NCBI RefSeq assembly: GCF_001427665.1
Contig: NZ_LMHC01000025.1
Coordinates: 62,001-126,000, forward strand
Source of the DNA: Caulobacter sp. Root655
GTDB taxonomy: Bacteria; Pseudomonadota; Alphaproteobacteria; Caulobacterales; Caulobacteraceae
Reading direction: 5' to 3'
Length of the DNA stretch: 64,000 nt
In this document: positions 1-7,738 of the stretch, in pieces
Layout: each line of letters starts with the position of its first letter
Numbering within the stretch: the stretch's first letter is position 1
The notes under the pieces: model-generated
Seen by the model: the letters and a program-made list of their open reading frames with translations, nothing else
Told to the model about the DNA's origin: nothing
The model's database searches: none
Position numbers and translations under genes: made by a program

Positions 1-183
1 GCGGCCGGCGGCAAGGACGCCGCCAAGGGCAAGGCCAACTACGTCACCCTGCTGGGCCTGGGCGCCGCCAAGGAGCGGGTCAACCTGTTGGCCGTGCAAA
101 CCAAGTCACACCTCGATATATTCGGCGAACGGGCCGATCATCTGCGCCGCAGCGTTGATTTCGTGCTGGACCGCCGCAACTGA
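1..183 (+). CDS. ispA: Farnesyl diphosphate synthase, C-terminal fragment
   Basis: This is the last 60 codons of a gene that begins before the window, read in frame 1 and ending at TGA 181-183. The residues include the run GKDAAKGK followed by a leucine-rich helix and an ERA-type segment, which matches the C-terminal helices of short-chain polyprenyl synthases of the IspA type. These enzymes condense isopentenyl and dimethylallyl diphosphate to farnesyl diphosphate in the cytosol. The next gene, 17 bases downstream on the same strand, is dxs, and ispA-dxs is a common proteobacterial order. The substrate-binding DDxxD motifs lie outside the window, so the assignment rests on the tail and the neighbour. 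Confidence 0.8.
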   Translation, partial: AAGGKDAAKGKANYVTLLGLGAAKERVNLLAVQTKSHLDIFGERADHLRRSVDFVLDRRN

Positions 184-200
184 CCGCGCTTTCTTCGGAC

Positions 201-2117
201 ATGTCTCTCGTGACCCCACTCCTCGACACCATCTCCTCGCCGGCCGACACGCGCGGCTTTTCCATCGCCGAGCTCAAGCAGCTGGCGAGCGAGGTGCGGG
301 CCGAGACCATCGACGCCGTCTCGGTGACCGGCGGTCATCTGGGCGCGGGCCTGGGAGTGGTCGAGCTGACCGTCGCCCTGCACCACGTGTTCGAGACGCC
401 CAAGGACATCGTCATCTGGGACGTCGGCCACCAGGCCTATCCGCACAAGATCCTCACCGGCCGCCGCGATCGCATCCGCACCCTGCGCCAGGGCGGCGGG
501 CTGTCGGGCTTCACCAAGCGGGCCGAGAGCGTCTACGACCCGTTCGGCGCGGCCCACGCGGCCACCTCGATCTCGGCGGCGCTCGGCTTCTGCGCCGCCC
601 GCGACGCCAAGGGCGAGAACAACAGCGTCATCGCGGTGATCGGCGACGGCTCGATGAGCGCCGGCATGGCCTATGAGGCGATGAACGCGGCGGTCGACAC
701 CACCAAGCGGCTGATCGTCATCCTCAACGACAACGACATGTCGATCGCGCCCCCGGTGGGCGGCATGAGCGCCTATCTGGCCAACTTGGTTTCCGGCGGC
801 GCCTACCGCAAGGTGCGCAAGCTGGGCAAGACGGTGGTCGAGAAGCTGCCGTCGCCGATCCGCGACGCGGCCCGCAAGGCCGAGGAATACGCCCGTGGCA
901 TGGTCACCGGCGGCACTTTCTTCGAGGAGCTTGGCTTCCACTATGTCGGCCCGATCGACGGCCACGACATGGACGCCCTGGTCTCGGTGCTGAACAACGT
1001 CAAGCACTTCGACGAAAAGCCGGTGCTGGTCCACGTCGTCACCCAGAAGGGCAAGGGCTACGCCCCGGCCGAGGGCGCCGACGACAAGCTGCACGCCGTG
1101 GTCAAGTTCGACGTGGTCACCGGCCAGCAGCACAAGGCGGCCGCCGGCCCGCCCAGCTACACCAAGGTCTTCGCCCAGGAACTGATCAAGCACGCGGCGG
1201 TCGACGACAAGATCGTGGCCATCACCGCCGCCATGCCCTCGGGCACCGGGCTGGACCTGTTCGGCAAGGCCTATCCGCACCGCACCTTCGACGTCGGCAT
1301 CGCCGAGCAGCACGCAGTGACCTTCGCCGCCGGCCTGGCCGCCGACGGCATGAAGCCGTTCGCCGCGATCTATTCGACCTTCCTGCAGCGCGGCTACGAC
1401 CAGGTGGTCCACGACGTGGCCATCCAGCGCCTGCCCGTGCGCTTCGCCATGGACCGGGCCGGCCTGGTCGGCGCCGACGGCCCGACCCATGCCGGCACCT
1501 TCGACCTCGGCTTCATGGGGGCGCTGCCCGGCATGGTGCTGATGGCGGCGGCCGACGAACTGGAGCTGGCCCACATGGTCGCCACGGCCGTCGAGATCGA
1601 CGACCGTCCCAGCGCCTTCCGCTATCCGCGCGGCGAGGGGCTGGGCCTGACCCTGCCCGACCTGGCCGCGCCGCTGGAGATCGGCAAGGGCCGCATCGTC
1701 CGCGAGGGGACCAGCGTCGCCATCGTCTCGCTGGGCACCCGCCTGGCCGAATGCCTGAAGGCCGCCGACCTGCTGGCGGCGCGCGGCCTGTCGGCCACGG
1801 TCGCCGACGCCCGCTTCGCCAAGCCGCTGGACATCGACATGCTGCTGCGGCTGGCCCGCGAGCACGAGGCGATCATCACGGTCGAAGAAGGCGCCATGGG
1901 CGGCTTCGGGGCCTTCGTGCTGCAGGCCCTGGCCCAGCACGGCGCTCTGGACCGCGGCCTGAAGATCCGCACCCTGGTGTTGCCCGACATCTTCCAGGAC
2001 CAGGACAAGCCCGACGTCATGTACGCCCAGGCCGGCCTCGACGCCGAGGGCATCCTGCGCGGGGCGCTGTCGGCCCTGGGCGTGGACAATGTCAGCGCGG
2101 CGGGGCGGCGGGCTTAA
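201..2117 (+). CDS. dxs: 1-deoxy-D-xylulose-5-phosphate synthase
   Basis: The 638-residue product has the usual DXS length and condenses pyruvate with glyceraldehyde 3-phosphate, the first step of the MEP isoprenoid pathway, using thiamine diphosphate. The N-terminal transketolase domain carries the ThDP/Mg motif GDGSMS at residues 148-153 and a following NDNDMS segment. The central pyrimidine-binding domain and the C-terminal transketolase domain (GRIVREGTSVAIVSLG) follow in order. The ATG at 201 gives MSLVTPLLDTI, a natural N-terminus before the LKQLASE helix. It lies 17 bases after ispA and probably shares its transcript. An inverted repeat follows directly after the stop. Confidence 0.97.
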   Translation: MSLVTPLLDTISSPADTRGFSIAELKQLASEVRAETIDAVSVTGGHLGAGLGVVELTVALHHVFETPKDIVIWDVGHQAYPHKILTGRRDRIRTLRQGGGLSGFTKRAESVYDPFGAAHAATSISAALGFCAARDAKGENNSVIAVIGDGSMSAGMAYEAMNAAVDTTKRLIVILNDNDMSIAPPVGGMSAYLANLVSGGAYRKVRKLGKTVVEKLPSPIRDAARKAEEYARGMVTGGTFFEELGFHYVGPIDGHDMDALVSVLNNVKHFDEKPVLVHVVTQKGKGYAPAEGADDKLHAVVKFDVVTGQQHKAAAGPPSYTKVFAQELIKHAAVDDKIVAITAAMPSGTGLDLFGKAYPHRTFDVGIAEQHAVTFAAGLAADGMKPFAAIYSTFLQRGYDQVVHDVAIQRLPVRFAMDRAGLVGADGPTHAGTFDLGFMGALPGMVLMAAADELELAHMVATAVEIDDRPSAFRYPRGEGLGLTLPDLAAPLEIGKGRIVREGTSVAIVSLGTRLAECLKAADLLAARGLSATVADARFAKPLDIDMLLRLAREHEAIITVEEGAMGGFGAFVLQALAQHGALDRGLKIRTLVLPDIFQDQDKPDVMYAQAGLDAEGILRGALSALGVDNVSAAGRRA

Positions 2118-2123
2118 GCGCCT

Positions 2124-2228
2124 TGCGTCCTTCGAGGCTTCGCCTGCGGCTCGCACCTCAGGATGAGGAAGTCAGTAGAAACGGTCCTCATCCTGAGGCG
2201 CCCGCGTAGCGGGCCTCGAAGGACGCAG
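2124..2228. repeat. Intergenic inverted repeat, family A, copy 1
   Basis: An imperfect inverted repeat lies between convergent dxs and the lipoprotein gene. Outer arms read TGCGTCCTTCGAGG and CCTCGAAGGACGCA. Inner arms read CCTCAGGATGAGG and CCTCATCCTGAGG. The same outer and inner arms recur at 62698-62803, so this is a dispersed element and not only a local terminator, although it could fold and terminate transcription from both sides. Confidence 0.85.
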
Positions 2229-2240
2229 GGCCGGCCGCTT

Positions 2241-2699
2241 CTAAGCCTCGCACGCCCTAAAGAAGGCCTTCACCTGGCCCCGATCGGCCGGAGCCGCCGC
2301 GATCCCGTGACGGGTGTCGCCATGCAGGATCGCCAGATCACCCGTACGACGGAAGTTGCTCAGCACCGGCGTGTCGCGGTCGGTGACAGCCTGTAGCAGG
2401 CTGTCGTCGCCAAGCCCCGGCGTCGTCGTGGCCGCGAGGCGCGCCGTCTGGCCGCCGGAACTGACGGCCAGTCGCGAACCCGTCAGGCCCGTCGCGGTCA
2501 GGGTCACGCGGCCGGGCGTGGCGGCGCAGGTCATCATCAGCAGCACCTCGTCGCTGGACGGGCGGCCATAGGCCAGCTTCGGGCCCTCGCCCGGATCCTG
2601 CATGAACGCCCAGGCGTAGCCGGGCATGGCGGCCTGCTGGCTGGCGCAGCCGGCTAGGCCGAGGGCCAGCAGGACGGCGAGGGCGAGACGGCGAGGCAT
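2241..2699 (-). CDS. Hypothetical lipoprotein
   Basis: The 152-residue product starts with a classic lipoprotein signal: MPRR, a leucine/alanine-rich core and the lipobox LAGC, which places the lipidated cysteine at residue 18. It is therefore probably anchored to the inner or outer membrane facing the periplasm. The remainder has short beta-strand-like stretches (RVTLTATGLTGSRLAV, TGDLAILHGD) and no motif I recognise. It is convergent with dxs and is followed upstream by the thiolase-like gene on the same strand, 50 bases away. Function is unknown; the lipobox is the only firm feature. Confidence 0.75.
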   Translation of the reverse strand: MPRRLALAVLLALGLAGCASQQAAMPGYAWAFMQDPGEGPKLAYGRPSSDEVLLMMTCAATPGRVTLTATGLTGSRLAVSSGGQTARLAATTTPGLGDDSLLQAVTDRDTPVLSNFRRTGDLAILHGDTRHGIAAAPADRGQVKAFFRACEA

Positions 2700-2749
2700 G
2701 GGAGCGCTCCTTCGCCGGAAACAACGTCCCCCCGCGCGCCGGGTTCACC

Positions 2750-4252
2750 TCAGCCCAGCCGCCACTCCAGGACGTCGTCGCCGGCCGTGGCCAGGCCGCC
2801 CTCCAGCCCGATCGGAAAGGCGTCGGGATCGGTCAGCCGCGCCAGGGTGGTCGCGTCGGCCGCCGGGACCCGCGCCAGGGCCCTGGAACCGTCGCTGACG
2901 CGGACGATCGCCACGCCGTGGGTCGCGGCCCCCTCGCGGTCGTAGAGCACTGTGTGGGTCTCCAGCGTCGCCTGGCCGGTCGCGGTCTCGACGAAGGCGG
3001 GGACCGGTCCGCGCCGCGCGTCGGCCTGGGCCTGGACGCTGGCGTCCTCCAGCGACCGTGTGCCGTCCGGGGCCGGACGGTCTGCGAGAACCAGGCCGTG
3101 ATGCTTGGTGACGAACTCGCCCTGTCCGTAGAGCAGGCCGGTCCCGCCGCCCGCCCTCAGCCGCCGGGTCATCGCGGCGGCGGCGTGGGTCATGTAGTCG
3201 TTCATCGGCGCCCCGAAGAAGGTCAGGCCGCCGGTCACGGTCGGCGTGACGCCTTCGGCCAGGCCCAGGGTTCGGCGGGCCATCTTCGGCACGCAGGGGA
3301 AGCAGCTGTAGAGCTCCAGGGCGTCGAAGTCGCCAAGGTCCCCGACCATGCCGCCCATGGCCTCCAGCACGGCGTCCTGAGCCGGGGAGGCGTGGTAGTG
3401 GTCGCGTTGCAGATAGTCGCTAGGCTCCCGGGCCGCGGCTCCGCCCCAGACGAACACCAGGCGGTCCTCGGCGATCCCCGCCGCCCGGGCGTCGGCCAAG
3501 CTGGTCAGGATCACCGCCGCGCCCTGGTTCACCGCCATGTTGGCGACCATCAGCTTGGTGTAGGGCCAAGCGATCGGCCGGTTGTCGGGGCGCGGCGTGG
3601 TGATCTCGTCCGGCGTGAGGCGGCGCTTGAGCCAGGCGTTCGGGTTCTCCGCCGCCACCGCCGAATAGGCCGACCACAGGGCCCCCGACTCGGCCAGGGC
3701 CTGGCGCGGCGTCTGGCCCCAGTGGTGGGCGGCGGCGTTCTCGTAGAACGGATAGACGCTGACCGGCAGGAACACGCCCAGCTTCAGGGCCAGCGGATGG
3801 ACCTCGATGCGCGGTCCGCCGCCGGTGGCCGGCGGCTTGGTCGTCCACGGCAGTTCGACCCCGGCGGCCCGGGCCTTGTTGACGCTCCACTGCGCCTCGG
3901 CCCCGACCACGGCGGCGACCCGCGCCTCGCCCCGGGCGATGCGCTGGGCGGCCTCATGGAGAAAGCGGATCGGGCTCTCGCCGCCGACCGGGCCGTAGAC
4001 GGTGCGGGCCGGGGCGATGTCGAGGCGGGCGCACAGCTCGCTCGCCGTGTCGGCGTAGCGCCAGCTCAATTGGTTGACGACGTCCAGCGAGCCGATCCTG
4101 CCCAGAAAGCCGCCGCCCGCGTCGGCGTCGGCCTCGCGCAGGGCCCGGGCCATCAGGGCCAGGGGCTCCAGCGCCAGGCCAAGGTCGCTGGGCCGGTCGA
4201 CGACCTCGCCGACGCCGACGATGACGGGGATGCGGTCGGCGGGCGTGCTCAC
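2750..4252 (-). CDS. Thiolase-like acyl-CoA acetyltransferase family protein
   Basis: The 500-residue product starts at a GTG that overlaps the TGA of the upstream glutathione S-transferase gene (4249-4252), so the two are translationally coupled. The N-terminus RIPVIVGVGEVVDRP and the later GYS/GQGEF-like region match the large SCP-x/acetyl-CoA acetyltransferase group with an extra C-terminal beta domain. Unusually, the segment that should contain the nucleophilic cysteine (normally N-x-x-C-S-x-G) reads GPVGGESPIRFL and has no cysteine, and the late CxG motif reads GQGEF. Thiolysis chemistry is therefore doubtful; acyl-CoA binding or another role is possible. A longer in-frame extension into the GST gene was rejected. 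Confidence 0.8.
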   Translation of the reverse strand: MSTPADRIPVIVGVGEVVDRPSDLGLALEPLALMARALREADADAGGGFLGRIGSLDVVNQLSWRYADTASELCARLDIAPARTVYGPVGGESPIRFLHEAAQRIARGEARVAAVVGAEAQWSVNKARAAGVELPWTTKPPATGGGPRIEVHPLALKLGVFLPVSVYPFYENAAAHHWGQTPRQALAESGALWSAYSAVAAENPNAWLKRRLTPDEITTPRPDNRPIAWPYTKLMVANMAVNQGAAVILTSLADARAAGIAEDRLVFVWGGAAAREPSDYLQRDHYHASPAQDAVLEAMGGMVGDLGDFDALELYSCFPCVPKMARRTLGLAEGVTPTVTGGLTFFGAPMNDYMTHAAAAMTRRLRAGGGTGLLYGQGEFVTKHHGLVLADRPAPDGTRSLEDASVQAQADARRGPVPAFVETATGQATLETHTVLYDREGAATHGVAIVRVSDGSRALARVPAADATTLARLTDPDAFPIGLEGGLATAGDDVLEWRLG

Positions 4253-4881
4253 AGGACAGACTCTCCGTGGCTTTCGGCGGCCAGGGCCCGCTGGTAGCCG
4301 TCCCGGGCCTTCAGGCGCGCCAGGTGGGCGGTGAAGGGGACGGGGAACTTGTCGGCGAAGCCCAGGCTTTCGGCCAGCTTCAGGGCGTAGCCGACCGAGA
4401 TGTCGGCCATGGTGAAGCGGCCGGCGGCGACATAGCCGGAACCGTCGAGCAGCTTGGCCGCGCCCTTCAGCCGCGACAGGAACCACTGCACGTAGTCGGC
4501 GGCGGCCTGCGGCAGCCGGCGCTCCTCGGGCTCGAACACCGCGTAGCGCAGGTGGATGGTCTGCGGGAAGGTGAGGGTGGCCTCGCCCATGTGCAGGAAA
4601 TTCAGATAGGCCCCGAACCCCGGCTCGTCGGGACCCACGGTCAGGTCGCTGGGTCCATGGCGGCGGGCCAGGTATTCGCAGATCGCCGACGACTCGCTCA
4701 TCAAGGTCTCGCCGTCGAGCAGGGTCGGCGTCGTGCCCAGCGGGTTGATGTCCAGATAGCCCGGCTCGCGAAACCGTGGCGGGAAGGCCGTCAGCTTGAG
4801 GTCATAGGGCAGCCCCAGCTCCTCCAGGGCCCACAGGGCCCGGAACGAGCGCGCGCCGACGCAGTGATAGAGCGTGATCAT
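4249..4881 (-). CDS. Glutathione S-transferase family protein
   Basis: The 210-residue product has a thioredoxin-like N-terminal domain (MITLYHCVGARSFRALWALEELGLPYDL, then the cis-Pro segment TTPTLLDGETLMSESSAICEYL) and an all-helical C-terminal domain ending in the substrate pocket. This is the normal GST length and order. Such cytosolic enzymes conjugate or reduce with glutathione; the substrate cannot be read from sequence. The ATG at 4881 was preferred over an upstream in-frame start because the GST fold begins exactly there. Its stop overlaps the GTG of the thiolase-like gene, so both are probably one operon. Confidence 0.9.
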   Translation of the reverse strand: MITLYHCVGARSFRALWALEELGLPYDLKLTAFPPRFREPGYLDINPLGTTPTLLDGETLMSESSAICEYLARRHGPSDLTVGPDEPGFGAYLNFLHMGEATLTFPQTIHLRYAVFEPEERRLPQAAADYVQWFLSRLKGAAKLLDGSGYVAAGRFTMADISVGYALKLAESLGFADKFPVPFTAHLARLKARDGYQRALAAESHGESVL

Positions 4882-5074
4882 CGATCGCCTCCCGTGGGGC
4901 TTTCCGCCTTCGTTGTGGGCAGCATCCGACGGAACGACGCGCGAGGCCATCGTGCCCTTACGTCCGCCGCGCCGGGCGGGTAGATTGCGAACGCACGGAC
5001 TCGTCACCGTCGAACGCGACACGTCGAATGACGGGGTCCCCAGAGGGGAAAGTCTTTGAAATCTTGGAAGGGAA

Positions 5075-5150
<76 letters not shown>

Positions 5151-5231
5151 GCGCGGCCCGAAGCGGTGGTTTGCCTCGGCGGCGAGGCGCGGAACATACG
5201 CAAAGAATCTTGGAACGCAAGGGACTATTTT

Positions 5232-5570
5232 TTGGCCAGACGAGACATCAGCGGCGCGGTCGATTTCGCCTATCTGGAAGGGTTCGCGGCCGACGATTCG
5301 ACGGTCATCGACGAAGTGCTGGCCCTGTTCCGCGAACAAGCCGCCCTGTGGTCGCCGATGCTGAGCAAGAGCCACCCCGGCTGGAGCGACGCCGTCCACA
5401 CCGTCAAGGGCGCGGCGCGGGGCGTCGGGGCCTTCGCCCTGGGCGATGTGTGCGAGGGCGCCGAGGCGGGAACGCACAGCCTGGACGCGGTGCGCAACGC
5501 GCTGGACCTGGCCCTGATGGACATCGCCGCCTACGCCCACGAGCGGGCATTGCGGTCGTTGAAGGGGTAG
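5232..5570 (+). CDS. Single-domain histidine phosphotransfer (Hpt) protein
   Basis: The 112-residue product is a four-helix-bundle type Hpt protein; the phosphorylatable histidine is in HTVKGAARGVGA, matching the Hpt signature H-T/S-x-K-G. Such cytosolic proteins relay phosphate between hybrid kinases and response regulators. No kinase or receiver gene is adjacent. The start is a TTG at 5232 with AAGGGA 9 bases upstream; earlier in-frame GTGs would add an unrelated N-terminus, so the start is uncertain. The TAG stop at 5568-5570 lies within the tRNA-Arg remnant, so the present 3' end abuts a possible recombination junction. Confidence 0.82.
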   Translation: MARRDISGAVDFAYLEGFAADDSTVIDEVLALFREQAALWSPMLSKSHPGWSDAVHTVKGAARGVGAFALGDVCEGAEAGTHSLDAVRNALDLALMDIAAYAHERALRSLKG

Positions 5571-5624
5571 AGCAGCAGACTACGAATCTGAGGGTCGGAC
5601 GTTCGAATCGTTCCGGGCGCGCCA
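5566..5624 (+). other. tRNA-Arg(ACG) 3' remnant, possible attachment site
   Basis: About 59 nt match the 3' part of a tRNA-Arg: anticodon stem CAGA/TCTG with loop CTACGAA (anticodon ACG at 5582-5584), T-arm GGACG-TTCGAAT-CGTTC at 5597-5613, acceptor CGGGCGC at 5614-5620, discriminator G and CCA at 5622-5624. The 5' acceptor strand (GCGCCCG expected) and D-arm are absent; that DNA is the end of the Hpt gene. It cannot fold as a complete tRNA. Truncated tRNA 3' ends of this kind are the usual scar of integrase-mediated insertion at a tRNA gene. I see no second copy in the window. Confidence 0.8.
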
Positions 5625-5908
5625 TTTTCTCCAAGAAAATCAAAGACTTACCCTTCGGGGCGCAAGCGCCCCCGACTAGGGATTCGTTTTAGTCGGGGTT
5701 TTAGTCGGGGGATTTTCTCCTCCCGGGAGCTGTCTGTCTCCGCCTCGTACGATCCATGTCCCTTGTAGCCCTTCGCCGCACCCCTGTTTCGCTGCCGCCC
5801 TCCGCTAGGTTGTCGCGTTACGGATACTGAGCCGGCGTGATTCGACGAGGGCAGGCGCGGCCGTTCGCAGGCTGACAGACCGGGCCGACTCACGCTGGAC
5901 TCGCCGTC
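5625..5908. other. Non-coding stretch with hairpin and tandem TTTTAGTCGGGG repeats
   Basis: No convincing gene is present. A hairpin GGGGCGC-AA-GCGCCCC occupies 5657-5672 and could terminate transcription after a tRNA. CCCCGACTA at 5670-5678 is the inverse of a 12-base unit TTTTAGTCGGGG that occurs twice in perfect tandem at 5687-5698 and 5699-5710. Such short direct and inverted repeats beside a tRNA 3' end resemble integrase arm-binding sites, but no integrase gene is present in the window. The remaining bases up to 5908 show nothing further. Confidence 0.5.
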
Positions 5909-6157
5909 ATGGTCCACGCATCCGAAAGGTCGCGTTCGAGCGGCAAGACCACCAGCCGGCTTAGACGCGAACAGTATCGCAAGAAGCTCGACGGCCTTCT
6001 GAAGGCGGCCGATGAGGGTCCCTTTCTGGGCCTGATATGGGCGACGCAAACGCTGCAATCGGGCGGAGAAGACGCGGTTCGTGGCGCGCTGTGCTCGACG
6101 ATGTGGCCCGACGCGCTGTCGGCTGGAAAGAGCCAGAACTCGGCCTGTTCCGGATAG
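5909..6157 (+). CDS. Possible small hypothetical protein
   Basis: An 82-codon open frame starts at ATG 5909 and encodes a basic N-terminus followed by a helix-like stretch (QYRKKLDGLLKAADEG) and FLGLIWATQTL. There is no Shine-Dalgarno sequence close to the ATG. After about residue 62 the frame looks less protein-like, while another frame reads VGWKEPELGLF, so a frameshifted or decayed gene is possible. I do not recognise it. The opposite strand also has an open frame here that I consider a shadow. Confidence 0.3.
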   Translation: MVHASERSRSSGKTTSRLRREQYRKKLDGLLKAADEGPFLGLIWATQTLQSGGEDAVRGALCSTMWPDALSAGKSQNSACSG

Positions 6158-6185
6158 AGCATTCGGCCCCAACGCATGGCCCGGA

Positions 6186-6284
6186 TCACGCAGCGCCCTG
6201 GTTCGCCTCGGCCCACACCAGCATGCCTTGGGGATGCCAGAACCATTCCCAGAGCCAAAGGCAGAACCACCATAGCCGGATCAT
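6186..6284 (-). CDS. Trp-rich 32-residue candidate membrane microprotein
   Basis: An ATG at 6284 is preceded by GGGGAGGG five bases upstream, an unusually strong ribosome-binding site. It opens a 32-codon frame ending in TGA at 6188-6186. The peptide begins MIRLWWFCLWLWEWFWHPQG and contains seven tryptophans, most in the first 20 residues, giving one short hydrophobic segment that could span or lie in the inner membrane. It is 38 bases downstream of the transglutaminase-like gene on the same strand, consistent with an operon. No family is recognised; evidence is the RBS, composition and position only. Confidence 0.5.
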   Translation of the reverse strand: MIRLWWFCLWLWEWFWHPQGMLVWAEANQGAA

Positions 6285-6322
6285 CGCGCCCTCCCCGGAG
6301 CAAATCTGGCGAACGTCGCCCG

Positions 6323-7267
6323 CTATTCAACAGGCTCCCAGCCCAGCGCCTCGGCTGACCAGAAAGCCGCCTTGTTCTTCTCGATGAGACGCAGATAGCG
6401 AGGCCGCTGCGCCACCGGCACGAGGTCCGGGTTTGCGTACTTCCCGATGAAATCCCGTTGCAGCAGTCCCGCATAGGCGGTGCCCGATTTGACCATGGCG
6501 TGGCCGTTGCGCGGGGCGTTTTTCACGATCACCTCGGCAACCTCACCGGCCTGCTCGAAATGCCCCTTGGTGATAAGATCATCGACAACGCCCAGCGCCA
6601 AATCTCCAATCGCCTCGCGCCGCGTAAGCGGGCGCATGTAGAGGCCGGACGCGATGGCGCGGTCCGACATTGGCAATTTCTCACGATACCAGGCATCGCG
6701 AGTCGGGTTGGCCCCGTTGGTTGTTTCCAGATTGAGCGGTTTGCCGGTCTCGTCGGTGTAGCGGATGAACAGATGCAGCGGCGCGTCGACCAGGGCGATG
6801 CCCTTTATTCTCATCTTCTCGGCGAGGATCAGGAACAGCGTCGGCATCGACACGCAGTTGCCGCGACGGGTCGTGAGGTAGGTTGCTAGCTGTTGGTTGC
6901 CCGGCTTCTGACCAAGTGGATCGGTGAGGTCGTAGCTGAAGGCCCTGCCGCCATTCCACGGCCCGGCGTCGTAGATGACATGGCGAAGGAAGGCGAGTTT
7001 CTTAAGGTCGGGCGCGCCGGGTCCTGCAATCTCGGTTGCCGCCTTCGCCAGCGCATCGAGCTGCGCCATGATGGCGATCGCGTTGGTCGCCGGCGCGACT
7101 ATCCTGTCGAAGGCCAGCTTGGTCCGCGCATAGTCCAACCGTTCGTCCGGCTGCGCGAAGATGGCCTTTACAGTCGCCACGACACCCGGCGACGCCGCCA
7201 GCGCCGTAGCGGGCTCCAGGAGGATCGTAAGGGGAAACGCGGCGAGGCAACGACGCGACGGGACCAT
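6323..7267 (-). CDS. Exported transglutaminase-like (SirB1-type) protein
   Basis: The product of about 314 residues begins with a short basic stretch and a hydrophobic segment (LAAFPLTILLEPATALAA), probably a signal peptide cleaved after ALAA. The central region reads TTRRGNCVSMPTLFLILAE and then DAPLHLFIRY, which matches the Cys and His parts of the transglutaminase-like fold found in SirB1-type proteins. The C-terminal part is helical and repeat-like (GHFEQAGEVAEVIV). This suggests a periplasmic cysteine-dependent hydrolase or cross-linking protein, or a non-catalytic relative. The ATG at 7267 follows an in-frame GTG at 7270. Base composition is less GC-rich than neighbouring core genes. 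Confidence 0.65.
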   Translation of the reverse strand: MVPSRRCLAAFPLTILLEPATALAASPGVVATVKAIFAQPDERLDYARTKLAFDRIVAPATNAIAIMAQLDALAKAATEIAGPGAPDLKKLAFLRHVIYDAGPWNGGRAFSYDLTDPLGQKPGNQQLATYLTTRRGNCVSMPTLFLILAEKMRIKGIALVDAPLHLFIRYTDETGKPLNLETTNGANPTRDAWYREKLPMSDRAIASGLYMRPLTRREAIGDLALGVVDDLITKGHFEQAGEVAEVIVKNAPRNGHAMVKSGTAYAGLLQRDFIGKYANPDLVPVAQRPRYLRLIEKNKAAFWSAEALGWEPVE

Positions 7268-7331
7268 CACCGCGACCGGCTACCAGCCGCAATGCGATAG
7301 AAAGCCGTGTCTGCGTTCAAGTTTGCCCATC

Positions 7332-7646
7332 TCAGGAATCGACGCGGCGCGCGAATAGGACGGTGGTTGAGACCAGGTCTCTGGACATGAAGACGTACAC
7401 ATAGCCCTCGCGCCTATCGACAACGATGATATTGGCGACCGACGGATTGCAGATTTGCGCGACCTCGGAATTGCCCGAGCAATAGACCTCGACAACCTTC
7501 CCCATCTTGCCACTGACGATGTCGGCTCGGGTTTTCCCAAAAAACAGCTTCTCCACATTGGGCTTGGCGATAGCGCATCCCGGCAGCAGCGCGACGGCAA
7601 CGAGCGGTGCCAGCAGTTGGGTTATTCTCTTCGCGAACGAAGTCAT
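7332..7646 (-). CDS. Lipoprotein with secretin N-domain-like sequence
   Basis: The 104-residue product starts with a signal peptide ending in the lipobox LPGC (Cys at residue 24). After the lipidation site, the sequence GKVVEVYCSGNSEVAQICNP, then VANIIVVDRREGYVYVF and TTVLFARR, resembles the small domain at the N-terminus of pilus/flagellar secretion secretins (CpaC/RhcC type), which usually reads as GNPEIADV, a Tyr-Val strand and a TN/TV strand. Here it stands alone without a secretin barrel. A periplasm-facing membrane-anchored protein is likely. It sits 61 bases upstream of the transglutaminase-like gene on the same strand. Confidence 0.6.
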   Translation of the reverse strand: MTSFAKRITQLLAPLVAVALLPGCAIAKPNVEKLFFGKTRADIVSGKMGKVVEVYCSGNSEVAQICNPSVANIIVVDRREGYVYVFMSRDLVSTTVLFARRVDS

Positions 7647-7738
7647 GATTTCACCGATCTCTTAGAACGCGCGAAAGGGGTAGAAGACGGAGTAGCGCGC
7701 GCCGCGCACCCGGCGACGGATCAGCGCGCGCGGCCTGT

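Noticed and set aside
138..2156. Very long open frame antisense to dxs (about 672 codons)
   Set aside because: It is a complement of the GC-rich dxs codon pattern, lacks any recognisable domain and would have no intergenic promoter; dxs is complete and conserved.
5566..5624. Functional tRNA-Arg
   Set aside because: No 5' acceptor strand or D-arm is present upstream; only the 3' part folds correctly.
5648..6474. Two long minus-strand frames across 5648-6474
   Set aside because: They are Arg/Ser-rich without conserved features; one overlaps the better-supported Trp-rich microprotein in another frame.
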